Positions 1 to 8,539 are shown, numbered from the stretch's first letter. The stretch: DNA of 64,000 nt from Streptococcus sinensis (GCF_000767835.1 NZ_JPEN01000103.1:26458-90457); one strand, 5' to 3'. Numbers and translations are program-made. Notes: generated by a model not told the origin, from the sequence alone.

Positions 1-77
1 CGATTTGGATTGTTGCAGTGATTCTTTTTGCTTTCATGATGTTCAGGCTCACTCAGTATGTGAGAAGGAGTCGCTAA
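1..77 (+). CDS. C-terminal end of a membrane protein (cut by window edge)
   Basis: The frame starting at base 3 is open from the window edge to a TAA at 75-77. The 24 visible residues are a hydrophobic run (IWIVAVILFAFMMF) followed by a basic tail ending in VRRSR, which looks like a last membrane helix with a positively charged cytoplasmic end. The family cannot be named from this fragment. It lies upstream of the leucine promoter and is probably an unrelated transcription unit. Confidence 0.5.
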   Translation, partial: IWIVAVILFAFMMFRLTQYVRRSR

Positions 78-178
78 ACATTTCACCAGTACGAGTGTTG
101 CTCTGCTGGTTTATTTTATCTTCAATAGTTGAGAATTTTCTATACTGAAAAAATATTCTGAAAATGCTAGGTTATTTG

Positions 179-207
179 TTGACAGTTCGATTCTACTGTG
201 TTAAAAT
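179..207 (+). promoter_or_regulatory. Promoter of the leucine operon
   Basis: A consensus TTGACA -35 (179-184) and a TAAAAT -10 (202-207) are separated by exactly 17 bases. Transcription would begin near 214, just ahead of the leader peptide at 243. Confidence 0.8.
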
Positions 208-242
208 ACTAGCAATAACATTTCAAAAGGAGTCAGTCAAAC

Positions 243-296
243 ATGAAGTCAACCCAATATTCAAACTTTGCTTTGTTGTTGCGTTACTCGGGCTAG
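243..296 (+). CDS. leu operon leader peptide
   Basis: A 17-codon reading frame, MKSTQYSNFALLLRYSG, starts at ATG 243 behind an AAAGGAG ribosome site (224-230) and ends at TAG 294. It carries three consecutive leucine codons (TTG at 273-281). The stop codon lies at the base of the first hairpin of the attenuator that follows. This is the classic design in which ribosome stalling on scarce Leu-tRNA selects the antiterminator. The TTG run and the downstream terminator are seen directly; control by leucine is inferred from them and from the leuABCD genes that follow. Confidence 0.8.
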   Translation: MKSTQYSNFALLLRYSG

Positions 297-380
297 TGCG
301 AAAGCATTAGTCCTGTTTGGCTTACCAAGCGGGAGTAAATCAACATCTCGCTTGGTTTCAAGCGAGATGTTTTTTGTTTT
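293..380 (+). promoter_or_regulatory. Leucine transcription attenuator (terminator/antiterminator)
   Basis: The intrinsic terminator is a perfect 12-bp stem: ACATCTCGCTTG (343-354), a GTTT loop, then CAAGCGAGATGT (359-370), followed by a T run. An upstream segment CCAAGCG (325-331) is complementary to CGCTTGG (349-355), so pairing there would destroy the terminator. A first hairpin, CTAGTGC-GAAA-GCATTAG (293-310), overlaps the leader stop codon. The three segments form a standard ribosome-controlled switch. Confidence 0.8.
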
Positions 381-482
381 ATACTCTTCGAAAATCTTTG
401 GATAGGATGCACTGCGCTAGGGCGAACTTAAAGTTCCCTTCACAGTTTCATTTCTTAGCGACATTGATTTTCATTGACTATT
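381..482. repeat. BOX-like repeat remnant (lacking a boxB-like part)
   Basis: The stretch starts with ATACTCTTCGAAAATC, which reads as the inverted end of a pneumococcal boxC. It ends with ATTGATTTTCATTGACTA, close to the inverted start of boxA. The length of about 100 bp fits a BOX element of A and C parts only. The middle is diverged, so this is a resemblance based on the two ends. It fills the space between the attenuator and leuA. Confidence 0.4.
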
Positions 483-522
483 TCCAGTAGCTATTTTAAA
501 CGCTATAGAAAGAGGGATGTTT

Positions 523-2088
523 ATGCGCAAAATTGAATTTCTAGATACCAGCCTTCGGGATGGTGAGCAGACACCGGGAGTGAATTTCTCTATTAAGGAA
601 AAGGTAGCCATTGCCAAGCAACTAGAAAAATGGGGAATTTCCGCCATTGAGGCTGGTTTTCCAGCTGCTAGTCCAGATTCATTTGCGGCGGTGCAGGAGA
701 TTGCCAAAGTCATTACTAGGGCTTCTGTGACTGGTCTGGCGCGTTCGGTTAAATCTGATATTGATGCCTGCTACGAGGCGCTCAAGGATGCCAAGTATCC
801 ACAAGTCCATGTTTTCATTGCGACCAGTCCCATTCACAGAGAGTTCAAGCTGAAAAAGTCTAAGGAAGAGATTTTAGAAGCCATTAAGGAGCATGTTTCC
901 TATGCTCGTTCTAAGTTTGAGATTGTTGAGTTTTCACCCGAGGACGCGACACGAACAGAGCTGGACTTCCTCCTTCAAGTTGTCCAGACAGCAGTTGATG
1001 CGGGCGCTAGCTACATCAATATTCCAGATACGGTTGGTTTTACCACTCCGGAAGAGTTTGGCAATATCTTCAAGTATCTGATTGACAATGTCCAAACGGA
1101 TCGTGAGATTATCTACAGTCCTCACTGTCACGATGATTTGGGAATGGCAGTAGCAAACAGCCTGTCTGCGGTCAAATACGGAGCTAGGCGGGTGGAAGGC
1201 ACGATCAACGGTATTGGCGAGCGTGCTGGTAATGCTGCGCTGGAAGAAGTAGCAGTTGCTTTAGAAATTCGTCAAGACTATTATCAGGTTGAGTCGGATA
1301 TCGTCCTTAATGAAACCATCAACACTTCTGAGCTGGTGTCCCGCTTCTCAGGTATTCCAGTGCCTAAAAACAAGGCGGTCGTTGGTGGCAATGCCTTCTC
1401 TCATGAGTCCGGTATCCATCAGGATGGTGTTCTTAAGAATCCACTGACCTATGAAATCATCACACCAGAGCTGGTTGGGGTCAAGAGCAATTCACTACCG
1501 CTTGGCAAGCTGTCTGGCCGCCATGCCTTTGTCGAAAAACTCAAAGAACTGGCTCTGGACTTTGCGGAATCTGAAATCAATGATCTCTTTGCTAAGTTTA
1601 AGGTCTTGGCTGATAAGAAAAATGAAGTCACAGATGCTGATATTCGGGCTCTGATTGCCGGAACGACGGTCGAAAATCCTGAAGGCTTCCACTTTGATGA
1701 TCTGCAGCTGACGACCAACGACGACCATACCATCACAGCGGATGTGCAGTTGGTTAATGGGGACGGCGAGACGGTCAGCTGTGTGGCGGAAGGTAAAGGA
1801 AGCGTCGAAGCCATCTTTAATGCCATCGACCAATTCTTTAACCAATCTGTTCAGCTTTTATCTTATAACATAGAGGCGGTGACGGACGGTATTGACTCTC
1901 AGGCTCGCGTCTTGGTAGCTGTTGAAAATACGGATACTGATACAATTTTCAACTCCTCTGGTATTGACTTTGATGTTCTTAAAGCCAGCGCCATTGCCTA
2001 TATCCATGCCAACACCTTTGTGCAAAAGGAAAATGCTGGTGAAATCGGCCATCAGGTATCCTACCGCGATCTGCCTGCAAATAATTAG
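523..2088 (+). CDS. leuA: 2-isopropylmalate synthase
   Basis: Catalyses the first committed step of leucine synthesis: acetyl-CoA plus 2-ketoisovalerate gives 2-isopropylmalate. The 521-residue length is usual for the long bacterial form. The TIM-barrel domain shows LDTSLRDGEQTPG near the N-terminus, HCHDDLGMAVANS around residue 205 and GIGERAGNAALEEV soon after. The C-terminal part (from about residue 390) matches the leucine-binding regulatory domain. An ATG six bases upstream (517) is in frame, but the GAGGG ribosome site (512-516) spaces properly only to ATG 523. It is first in the leu operon, behind the attenuator. Confidence 0.95.
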   Translation: MRKIEFLDTSLRDGEQTPGVNFSIKEKVAIAKQLEKWGISAIEAGFPAASPDSFAAVQEIAKVITRASVTGLARSVKSDIDACYEALKDAKYPQVHVFIATSPIHREFKLKKSKEEILEAIKEHVSYARSKFEIVEFSPEDATRTELDFLLQVVQTAVDAGASYINIPDTVGFTTPEEFGNIFKYLIDNVQTDREIIYSPHCHDDLGMAVANSLSAVKYGARRVEGTINGIGERAGNAALEEVAVALEIRQDYYQVESDIVLNETINTSELVSRFSGIPVPKNKAVVGGNAFSHESGIHQDGVLKNPLTYEIITPELVGVKSNSLPLGKLSGRHAFVEKLKELALDFAESEINDLFAKFKVLADKKNEVTDADIRALIAGTTVENPEGFHFDDLQLTTNDDHTITADVQLVNGDGETVSCVAEGKGSVEAIFNAIDQFFNQSVQLLSYNIEAVTDGIDSQARVLVAVENTDTDTIFNSSGIDFDVLKASAIAYIHANTFVQKENAGEIGHQVSYRDLPANN

Positions 2089-2100
2089 AAGGAAGCGACT

Positions 2101-3138
2101 ATGACAAAAGAAATTGTAGCTCTGGCGGGTGACGGTATCGGCCCAGAAATCATGGAAGCCGGTCTCCAAGTTTTGGCTGCTGTTGCGGACAAGTTCGGCT
2201 TTGCTTATCATATCACGGAGAAGGCTTTTGGAGGTGCTGGGATTGATGCGGAAGGTCATCCTCTGCCTCAGTCAACGTTGGCAGCAGCCAAGGAGGCGGA
2301 TGCTATTCTCTTGGCAGCTATCGGCAGCCCCCAGTATGATAATGCACCGGTTCGGCCTGAGCAAGGTTTGCTAGCTCTGCGCAAGGAACTTAAGCTCTAT
2401 GCCAATATCCGTCCGGTTAAGATTTTCGATGCCCTTAAGCATTTGTCGCCTTTGAAAGCTGAAAGAATTGCTGGTGTGGACTTCGTGGTCGTGCGCGAGT
2501 TGACAGGTGGGATTTACTTTGGTGAGCATATTTTGAAGGATAAATCTGCGCGTGATATCAACGACTACAGTTATGAAGAGGTGGAGCGGATTGTCCGTAA
2601 GGCCTTTGATATTGCGCGTGGTCGCAGAAAGCGCGTGACCAGTATTGACAAGCAAAATGTGCTAGCGACATCCAAACTCTGGCGCAGAGTAGCGGATGAG
2701 GTGGCCAAGGATTATCCAGATGTGACCTTAGAGCACCAATTGGTGGACAGCGCAGCTATGCTCATGATTACCAATCCTGCTAAGTTTGATGTCGTAGTAA
2801 CGGAAAATCTCTTCGGGGATATTCTCTCAGACGAGTCCAGTGTCTTGTCAGGGACGCTGGGAGTTATGCCATCGGCCAGTCATTCGGCTGCTGGGCCAAG
2901 TCTTTATGAGCCCATCCATGGTTCGGCTCCCGATATTGCGGGGCAGGGTATTGCCAATCCTATCAGCATGATCCTTTCTGTAGCTATGATGCTGGGGGAT
3001 AGCTTTGCGGAGCTTGAAGCTGCAGAAGCGATTGAAGCAGCGGTTGAGAAGACTTTGGGTCAGGGTGTCTTAACCCGAGATCTGGGCGGTCAGGCAGGAA
3101 CAACTCAAATGACGGAGGCAATTATTAATAACTTATGA
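2101..3138 (+). CDS. leuB: 3-isopropylmalate dehydrogenase
   Basis: NAD-dependent oxidative decarboxylation of 3-isopropylmalate to 2-ketoisocaproate, the last specific step before leucine. The protein has 345 residues, normal for the family. Visible motifs are GDGIGPEIM at the N-terminus, the metal and substrate site TENLFGDILSDESSVL in the middle, and the NAD-binding HGSAPDIAGQGIANP near residue 275. It begins 12 bases after leuA behind an AAGGAAG ribosome site, and its end overlaps the DUF1294 gene by four bases. Confidence 0.95.
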   Translation: MTKEIVALAGDGIGPEIMEAGLQVLAAVADKFGFAYHITEKAFGGAGIDAEGHPLPQSTLAAAKEADAILLAAIGSPQYDNAPVRPEQGLLALRKELKLYANIRPVKIFDALKHLSPLKAERIAGVDFVVVRELTGGIYFGEHILKDKSARDINDYSYEEVERIVRKAFDIARGRRKRVTSIDKQNVLATSKLWRRVADEVAKDYPDVTLEHQLVDSAAMLMITNPAKFDVVVTENLFGDILSDESSVLSGTLGVMPSASHSAAGPSLYEPIHGSAPDIAGQGIANPISMILSVAMMLGDSFAELEAAEAIEAAVEKTLGQGVLTRDLGGQAGTTQMTEAIINNL

Positions 3139-3401
3139 AATGGATATTAACGGGTATTTGCCTGCTATGGAACCTTGTCGTTTTCCTGCTTTATGGCTGG
3201 GATAAGCGAAAGGCTAAGAAAAATCACTACCGCATTCCAGAGAAAACCTTGCTCTTATCAGCTCTGGCAGCCGGAGGTTTGGGCGCTTTCTTGGGTGGTC
3301 GCCTCTTTCATCACAAGACCAGAAAATGGTATTTCTGGTTGGCTTGGATTTGCGGAATGATAGTGGAAATCGGAATTTTATATTACATATGGAGAAGCTA
3401 G
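3135..3401 (+). CDS. DUF1294 family small membrane protein
   Basis: An 88-residue protein with hydrophobic segments near residues 4-21, 39-56 and 68-86. The [16 protein letters not shown] stretch after the first helix, and [10 protein letters not shown] in the middle, are typical of DUF1294 proteins. The function of the family is unknown. The start codon overlaps the leuB stop (ATGA), and leuC starts two bases after its stop, so it is translationally coupled inside the leucine operon. Any role in leucine metabolism is unproven. Confidence 0.8.
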   Translation: MKWILTGICLLWNLVVFLLYGWDKRKAKKNHYRIPEKTLLLSALAAGGLGAFLGGRLFHHKTRKWYFWLAWICGMIVEIGILYYIWRS

Positions 3402-3402
3402 T

Positions 3403-4785
3403 ATGGCTGGAAAATCGATTTTTGATAAGCTTTGGGACAGGCATGTCATAACAGGCCAAGAAGGCCAGCCCCAGCTTATGTATGTGGATCAGCATTATAT
3501 TCATGAAGTAACCAGCCCTCAGGCTTTTCAAGGCCTTCGAGATGCAGGGCGCAAGGTCAGACGGCCGGATTTAACCTTTGGAACTTTTGATCACAATGTC
3601 CCCACTGTCAATATCTATGACATCCGAGATGCGATTTCTAAGGCTCAGATTGATAAGCTTTCTGACAATGTCAAGGAGTTTGGCATTGAGCACGCAGCTC
3701 ACGGATCGGAGTTGCAGGGGATTGTCCATATGGTTGGACCCGAAACTGGCAAGACTCAGCCGGGCAAATTTATCGTCTGCGGTGACAGTCACACGGCCAC
3801 TCACGGAGCTTTTGGAGCTATTGCTTTTGGAATCGGTACTTCGGAGGTGGAGCACGTTTTTGCCACGCAGACCATTTGGCAGGTCAAGCCTAAGAAAATG
3901 TTGGTCAAATTTACCGGAGTGCCACCTAAAGGTGTCTATTCCAAGGACTTTATCCTCGCTCTGATTGCCCGCTATGGTGTGGCCGCTGGTGTCGGTCATG
4001 TGGTCGAGTATGTTGGTGATGCGATTGACCATCTGACCATGGAAGAGCGCATGACTATCTGCAATATGTCCATTGAGTTTGGCTCCAAGATGGGCATTAT
4101 GAATCCCGACCAGAAGACTTATGATTACGTTCAAGGGCGGCCGGGCGCTCCCAAGGACTTTGAGGCGGCGGTAGCTGATTGGAAGACTCTAGTCAGTGAT
4201 CCTGATGCTGTCTATGATAAGATCATTGAGATGGATGTTTCCGAGCTGGCACCTATGGTGACTTGGGGAACCAATCCTTCTATGGGAGTAGAGTTCGGCG
4301 CGGCTTTTCCAGAAATCTGTGATATGAACGACGAGCGGGCCTACAATTACATGGATCTCTCCCCAGGTAAGAAAGCAGAAGATATTGACCTAGGTTATAT
4401 CTTTATCGGATCCTGTACCAATGCCAGACTCAGCGATTTGCAGTTGGCAGCTAAGTTTGTCGCTGGCAAGCATATCGCTCCCAATCTGACAGCTATCGTC
4501 GTACCAGGCTCTCGTCCGGTCAAGCGGGCTGCTGAAAAGATGGGGCTGGATAAGATTTTTATGGAAGCGGGCTTTGAGTGGCGCGATCCGGGCTGCTCCA
4601 TGTGTCTGGGAATGAATCCAGATAAGGTGCCAGACGGAGTCCACTGTGCCTCTACTAGTAATCGGAACTTTGAGGATCGTCAGGGATTTGGCGCTAAGAC
4701 CCATCTTTGCAGTCCAGCCATGGCAGCAGCGGCAGCTATTGCCGGACACTTCGTAGACGTCCGCCAGCTACCGGAGGTCCAGTAA
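3403..4785 (+). CDS. leuC: 3-isopropylmalate dehydratase, large subunit
   Basis: Together with LeuD it isomerises 2- to 3-isopropylmalate through an aconitase-type [4Fe-4S] cluster. The 460-residue length is typical. The cluster cysteines are visible in [11 protein letters not shown] and in the CxxC of [13 protein letters not shown]. Further aconitase signatures are [13 protein letters not shown] near residue 130 and the basic [13 protein letters not shown]. It lies between the DUF1294 gene and leuD with only nine bases before leuD. Confidence 0.95.
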   Translation: MAGKSIFDKLWDRHVITGQEGQPQLMYVDQHYIHEVTSPQAFQGLRDAGRKVRRPDLTFGTFDHNVPTVNIYDIRDAISKAQIDKLSDNVKEFGIEHAAHGSELQGIVHMVGPETGKTQPGKFIVCGDSHTATHGAFGAIAFGIGTSEVEHVFATQTIWQVKPKKMLVKFTGVPPKGVYSKDFILALIARYGVAAGVGHVVEYVGDAIDHLTMEERMTICNMSIEFGSKMGIMNPDQKTYDYVQGRPGAPKDFEAAVADWKTLVSDPDAVYDKIIEMDVSELAPMVTWGTNPSMGVEFGAAFPEICDMNDERAYNYMDLSPGKKAEDIDLGYIFIGSCTNARLSDLQLAAKFVAGKHIAPNLTAIVVPGSRPVKRAAEKMGLDKIFMEAGFEWRDPGCSMCLGMNPDKVPDGVHCASTSNRNFEDRQGFGAKTHLCSPAMAAAAAIAGHFVDVRQLPEVQ

Positions 4786-4794
4786 GGAAGTTTT

Positions 4795-5385
4795 ATGGAA
4801 AAATTTACAATCTACACGGGGACAACAGTCCCCCTCATGAACGATAATATCGATACGGACCAAATTTTGCCCAAGCAGTTTCTCAAGTTAATTGATAAAA
4901 AAGGCTTTGGCAAGTACCTCATGTACGCTTGGCGCTATCTGGACAATCAGTACACCGAAGATCCTGATTTCGTCTTTAACAGACCAGAGTACCGTAAGGC
5001 GACTATTCTGATTACAGGGGACAATTTCGGTGCGGGTTCCTCTCGGGAGCACGCTGCCTGGGCCTTGGCTGACTATGGCTTCAAGGTAGTTATTGCCGGA
5101 TCTTTCGGGGATATTCACTATAACAACGAGCTTAATAACGGTATGCTGCCTATTGTCCAGCCGCTGGAAGTGCGGCAAGCCTTGGCTAATCTGAAGCCGA
5201 CGGATGAAGTGACGGTGGATTTAGAACAGCAGAAGATTTTTTCACCAGTGGGAGAATTCTCCTTTGACATTGATGGAGAATGGAAGCACAAGCTTCTCAA
5301 CGGTCTGGATGACATCGGCATTACCCTGCAATATGAGGATTTGATTACAAAATATGAAAAAAATCGTCCATCTTATTGGCAGTAA
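4795..5385 (+). CDS. leuD: 3-isopropylmalate dehydratase, small subunit
   Basis: The swivelling small subunit that completes the LeuCD isomerase. The protein has 196 residues, as usual. The conserved [13 protein letters not shown] near the N-terminus and [15 protein letters not shown] near residue 80 are substrate-contacting segments of the family. It is the last gene of the leucine operon, and a new promoter follows within 40 bases. A clear terminator hairpin was not found directly after it. Confidence 0.95.
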   Translation: MEKFTIYTGTTVPLMNDNIDTDQILPKQFLKLIDKKGFGKYLMYAWRYLDNQYTEDPDFVFNRPEYRKATILITGDNFGAGSSREHAAWALADYGFKVVIAGSFGDIHYNNELNNGMLPIVQPLEVRQALANLKPTDEVTVDLEQQKIFSPVGEFSFDIDGEWKHKLLNGLDDIGITLQYEDLITKYEKNRPSYWQ

Positions 5386-5422
5386 CCTTATTTTTGCTAT
5401 ATTGAGAAAATTCTGAAAAAGC

Positions 5423-5451
5423 TTGTATCCGATAAAAATATATGGTAAAAT
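5423..5451 (+). promoter_or_regulatory. Promoter of the Sua5-like gene
   Basis: TTGTAT (5423-5428) and TAAAAT (5446-5451) are separated by 17 bases and lie about 30 bases ahead of the start codon at 5484, which has an AAAGGAAG ribosome site. Confidence 0.55.
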
Positions 5452-5483
5452 AAATCTTAATTTAATAGAAAAGGAAGAAACTT

Positions 5484-6263
5484 ATGACAAAACACATTCA
5501 ATGGAACGGACAGCTTTCACAAGAAGGTTATGACATCTTGAAAGGTGATGGCGGCTGTATCGTTTGCCCGACCAAGGTGGGTTACATCATCATGACCAGC
5601 GATAAAGCTGGCTTGGAGCGTAAGTTCGAAGCTAAGGCTCGTAACCGTAATAAGCCAGGTGTTGTTCTATGTGGCAGTATGGATGAGCTCCGTGCTTTGG
5701 CTCAGCTGAATCCGGAAATTGAAGCTTTTTATCAAAAGCATTGGGATGAAGACATCCTCTTGGGCTGTATCCTTCCATGGAAGCCAGAAGCTTTTGAAAA
5801 GCTCAAAGCTTATGGCGACGGTCGGGAAGAGCTGATGACAGATGTTCGTGGCACTAGCTGTTTTGTTATTAAGTTTGGTAAGGCGGGCGAGCAGCTGGCA
5901 GCTAAGCTTTGGGAAGAAGGCAAGATGGTCTATGCATCCTCAGCCAACCCATCCGGTAAAGGAAACCGAGGCAAGGTCGAAGGAATTGGCGAGCGTATCG
6001 AAAATGCTGTTGACTTAGTCATTGAAGCAGATGACTATGTAGCCTCTATCCAGCCAGATAAGACAATCGAAACTCGCTATGAGCAAGGCGTTATGGTCTC
6101 AATGGTTGACAAGGATGGAAAACTGATTCCAGAACAAGGTGGCCAACGTTCCATCTCACCAGCACCAGTAGTCATCCGCAAAGGCTTGGACATAGACAAA
6201 ATCATGATGCACCTGTCCGATACTTTCAACTCATGGGATTATCGTCAGGGTGAATATTACTAA
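5484..6263 (+). CDS. Sua5/YciO/YrdC family protein
   Basis: A 259-residue protein with the YrdC fold, the family that makes threonylcarbamoyl-AMP for the t6A modification of tRNA or binds nucleotides in related roles. Family features are GGCIVCPTKVGYIIM near the N-terminus, the KARNRNKPGVVL lysine/arginine loop, and ASSANPSGKGNRG around residue 150. It lacks the C-terminal Sua5 domain of the longest members. Streptococci usually have another, more canonical TsaC, so this may be a paralogue with a different substrate. It stands alone between its own promoter and terminator. Confidence 0.8.
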   Translation: MTKHIQWNGQLSQEGYDILKGDGGCIVCPTKVGYIIMTSDKAGLERKFEAKARNRNKPGVVLCGSMDELRALAQLNPEIEAFYQKHWDEDILLGCILPWKPEAFEKLKAYGDGREELMTDVRGTSCFVIKFGKAGEQLAAKLWEEGKMVYASSANPSGKGNRGKVEGIGERIENAVDLVIEADDYVASIQPDKTIETRYEQGVMVSMVDKDGKLIPEQGGQRSISPAPVVIRKGLDIDKIMMHLSDTFNSWDYRQGEYY

Positions 6264-6272
6264 GATAAAAAG

Positions 6273-6318
6273 AAGCTCAGTGTGAGAGGGGATTTCCTCT
6301 TTACACTGGGCTTTTTAG
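6273..6318 (+). terminator. Intrinsic terminator after the Sua5-like gene
   Basis: Stem AGCTCAGTGT (6274-6283) pairs with ACACTGGGCT (6303-6312), with an inner GAGGGGATTTCCTC hairpin, followed by TTTTTAGTTT. Confidence 0.8.
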
Positions 6319-6381
6319 TTTGGAACTTTAAGTTCAAAATCTTTACCCATTTTAAAATTATTTCTAAATAGAACAAAACCC

Positions 6382-6410
6382 TTGACAGATGTAATATCCG
6401 GTGTTACAAT
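6382..6410 (+). promoter_or_regulatory. Promoter and probable MarR operator of the sirtuin-macrodomain operon
   Basis: TTGACA (6382-6387) and TACAAT (6405-6410) are 17 bases apart. Between and overlapping them lies an inverted repeat, TGTAAT (6390-6395), seven bases, GTTACA (6403-6408). The same arrangement, including the identical 14-mer TTGACAGATGTAAT, precedes the MarR gene at 8005. A repressor bound here would cover the polymerase site. Control by the MarR protein encoded at 8073 is inferred. Confidence 0.75.
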
Positions 6411-6451
6411 TTATGAAAACGATTCGATATAGAAATAAATTGGAGTAAGGA

Positions 6452-7264
6452 ATGAATCAAGTTAAAGAAGCAAAGAAATTACTGGATGAGGCAGATGCGG
6501 TTTTGATAGGGGCTGCTGCTGGATTATCAACCGCTGCAGGTTTAGATTATGCTGGTCAGAGATTTCAGCAACATTTTTCAGACTATATAGAAAAATATGG
6601 AATGACTGATATGTATTCTGCTGGATTTTATCCTTTTCAAACTTTGGAAGAAAAGTGGGCATATTGGTCACGACATGTATTATTAAACCGTTATGGCGAA
6701 AGTTTGCCTCTATATCAGGATTTATATAATCTTGTAAAAGATAAGGAATATTTTGTCATGACGACGAATGTGGACGGTCAGTTTGAAAAGGCTGGATTTG
6801 ATCGAGAACGATTGTTTGAAATTCAGGGGAACTATGGTGAGTTTCAATGCTCAGTTCCTTGTCATCAAGAAGTATACTCAAACGAGGAAGCCATCAAGAA
6901 AATGGTGAAGGCAAGTCAAAATTTAAAGATTCCAAGTGAGTTGATTCCGTATTGTCCGCGTTGTCAGGCACCCATGAATATGCATTTGCGGATTGATTCA
7001 ACCTTTGTAGAAACGACGCTCTGGCACCAAGAACAAGAGGCTCTACAAAAATTCGTAGAGCGCTATGAAGATAAGAAATTAGTCTTACTTGAACTTGGAG
7101 TTGGCTATAATACGCCTACAATTATCAAATATCCTTTTGAAAGAATGACAATTTACTTTCCAAATGTTAATTTGATTCGTTTGAATATAGAAGACAAACC
7201 CAAAAAAGGCATCATCACGATTAATCAAGACATCAAGGAGGTACTGGCAGCATGGAAAGAGTAA
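6452..7264 (+). CDS. Class-M sirtuin (SirTM-like protein ADP-ribosyltransferase)
   Basis: A 270-residue Sir2-fold protein. It has the NAD-binding GAAAGLSTAAGLDYAG near residue 20, TTNVDGQFEKAG, and a zinc ribbon built from CSVPC and YCPRC. The position usually held by the catalytic histidine of deacetylase sirtuins (LHG) reads IQGNYGEF, with glutamine. This is the signature of microbial class-M sirtuins, which transfer ADP-ribose to protein rather than remove acyl groups. The macrodomain gene overlaps its end by 13 bases. In characterised streptococcal and staphylococcal operons the substrate is a lipoylated GcvH-like protein, and none is encoded here. Substrate unknown. Confidence 0.85.
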   Translation: MNQVKEAKKLLDEADAVLIGAAAGLSTAAGLDYAGQRFQQHFSDYIEKYGMTDMYSAGFYPFQTLEEKWAYWSRHVLLNRYGESLPLYQDLYNLVKDKEYFVMTTNVDGQFEKAGFDRERLFEIQGNYGEFQCSVPCHQEVYSNEEAIKKMVKASQNLKIPSELIPYCPRCQAPMNMHLRIDSTFVETTLWHQEQEALQKFVERYEDKKLVLLELGVGYNTPTIIKYPFERMTIYFPNVNLIRLNIEDKPKKGIITINQDIKEVLAAWKE

Positions 7265-8004
7265 AGAAATTGATTCACTATTTGGCACCAGATATCCCTA
7301 CCCCAGAAAGCAAAGAGGAATGTGATTATCTATTTAAGGCTCTAAGGACAGTTTGGAAGCCACAAGAACTCCCTGCAGATTTTTGGGACTTACAGGATGC
7401 TTATCTGAAAGAGCAGGCGGAAAAGAAGGGGCAGACCTTGCTTTTAGAACTGGAAGAGGTAGCGCCTAACCTCTATCTCTGGCAGGGAGATATTACGACC
7501 TTGAAGGTTGATGCTATTGTTAATGCGGCTAATCATCAGCTTTTAGGCTGTTTCATTCCTCATCATCGCTGTATTGATAATGCAATCCATTCCCAAGCGG
7601 GTCTGCAGTTGCGCTTAGAATGTTATCAATTGATGGAGGAACAGGGGCATTTAGAGCCTACTGGGCAAGCTAAGTTGACAAAGGCTTATAATTTACCTGC
7701 TAAATATGTTATCCATACAGTTGGTCCTATTGTTCAAAAGGAACTGAGAAAAAATGACGAGGATTTATTGGTTTCTTCTTATCAGTCATGTTTAAAGTTA
7801 GCTGTTGAAAATGGGATTGAAAGTTTAGCTTTCTGCTGCATTAGTACTGGTGAATTTCATTTTCCAAATCAACGGGCTGCAGAGTTAGCAGTGAAGACAG
7901 TTCAAGATTTTATGATAAAACATCCTCAAATCAAGATTGTCTTTAATGTATTTAAAGATGAAGATTTAAACATCTATAAAGAGATTATTTCTAAATCGAA
8001 ATAG
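7252..8004 (+). CDS. Zinc-containing macrodomain protein (protein-ADP-ribose hydrolase)
   Basis: A 250-residue protein whose C-terminal two thirds form a macrodomain. It shows DAIVNAANHQLLGCF, then PHHRCIDNAIHSQAG, then YVIHTVGPI and CISTGEFHFPNQRAA. The Cys and His residues of GCFIPHHRC are those that hold zinc in SirTM-linked macrodomains, which remove ADP-ribose placed by the partner sirtuin. The start overlaps the sirtuin gene by 13 bases, behind a strong AAGGAGGT site (7236-7243), so the two are made together as writer and eraser. Confidence 0.88.
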   Translation: MERVKKLIHYLAPDIPTPESKEECDYLFKALRTVWKPQELPADFWDLQDAYLKEQAEKKGQTLLLELEEVAPNLYLWQGDITTLKVDAIVNAANHQLLGCFIPHHRCIDNAIHSQAGLQLRLECYQLMEEQGHLEPTGQAKLTKAYNLPAKYVIHTVGPIVQKELRKNDEDLLVSSYQSCLKLAVENGIESLAFCCISTGEFHFPNQRAAELAVKTVQDFMIKHPQIKIVFNVFKDEDLNIYKEIISKSK

Positions 8005-8033
8005 TTGACAGATGTAATAAAAATGATTACAAT
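8005..8033 (+). promoter_or_regulatory. Autoregulated promoter/operator of the MarR gene
   Basis: TTGACA (8005-8010), 17-base spacer, TACAAT (8028-8033). A perfect inverted repeat TGTAAT (8013-8018) and ATTACA (8026-8031) with a seven-base centre sits between the boxes. The sequence TTCGATATAGAA follows at similar distance here and after the 6382 promoter, so the two promoters are near-copies. Confidence 0.8.
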
Positions 8034-8072
8034 AACTTTATAAAGTTCGATATAGAAGAAAAAGGAGACGAA

Positions 8073-8522
8073 ATGGATAAGATGATAGGGGGCTATCAAG
8101 CTCTACAGATTCGTTTATTGAATGGGCGTATCTTTCAAAAACTATTGAGGAAGGAACCAGAAGCTCAATACAGAAGTGAACAAGGGAAAATTTTAACAGT
8201 GCTTTGGCAAAAAGAAGATGGTAGAGCAACTGCTACGGATATCGCCCTTGCTTCAGGACTAGCTAACAATACCCTGACCAGCATGATTAAGAAGTTAGAA
8301 GACCAAGGCTTGGTTACTGTAAAACCTTGTACTCAAGATAAGAGAAGAAAATTTGTTAGTTTGACCGAATTGGGTTGGGTACAAAAGGAAATTGGAGATC
8401 GTGTTAGTAAAGAGTTGGGCGATATTTTCTACCAAGGCTTTTCTGATCAAGAAATCCGAGAATTTGAGGCTTATCAAGAGCGAATTATCTCAAATCTAAA
8501 AGCTAAAGAAAATGAAATATAG
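8073..8522 (+). CDS. MarR family transcriptional regulator
   Basis: A 149-residue winged-helix regulator. The helix-turn-helix is TATDIALASGLANNTLTSMI (about residues 53-72), followed by the MarR wing with KLEDQGLVTVKPCTQDKRRKF. Flanking helices would form the dimer. It lies between the sirtuin-macrodomain pair and the NmrA-EgtUV genes. Its promoter carries the same inverted repeat as the sirtuin promoter, so it probably represses itself and that operon. The inducing ligand cannot be told; one cysteine in the wing region (PCTQD) could allow redox sensing. Confidence 0.88.
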   Translation: MDKMIGGYQALQIRLLNGRIFQKLLRKEPEAQYRSEQGKILTVLWQKEDGRATATDIALASGLANNTLTSMIKKLEDQGLVTVKPCTQDKRRKFVSLTELGWVQKEIGDRVSKELGDIFYQGFSDQEIREFEAYQERIISNLKAKENEI

Positions 8523-8539
8523 TAGAAGGGAAAATGCTT

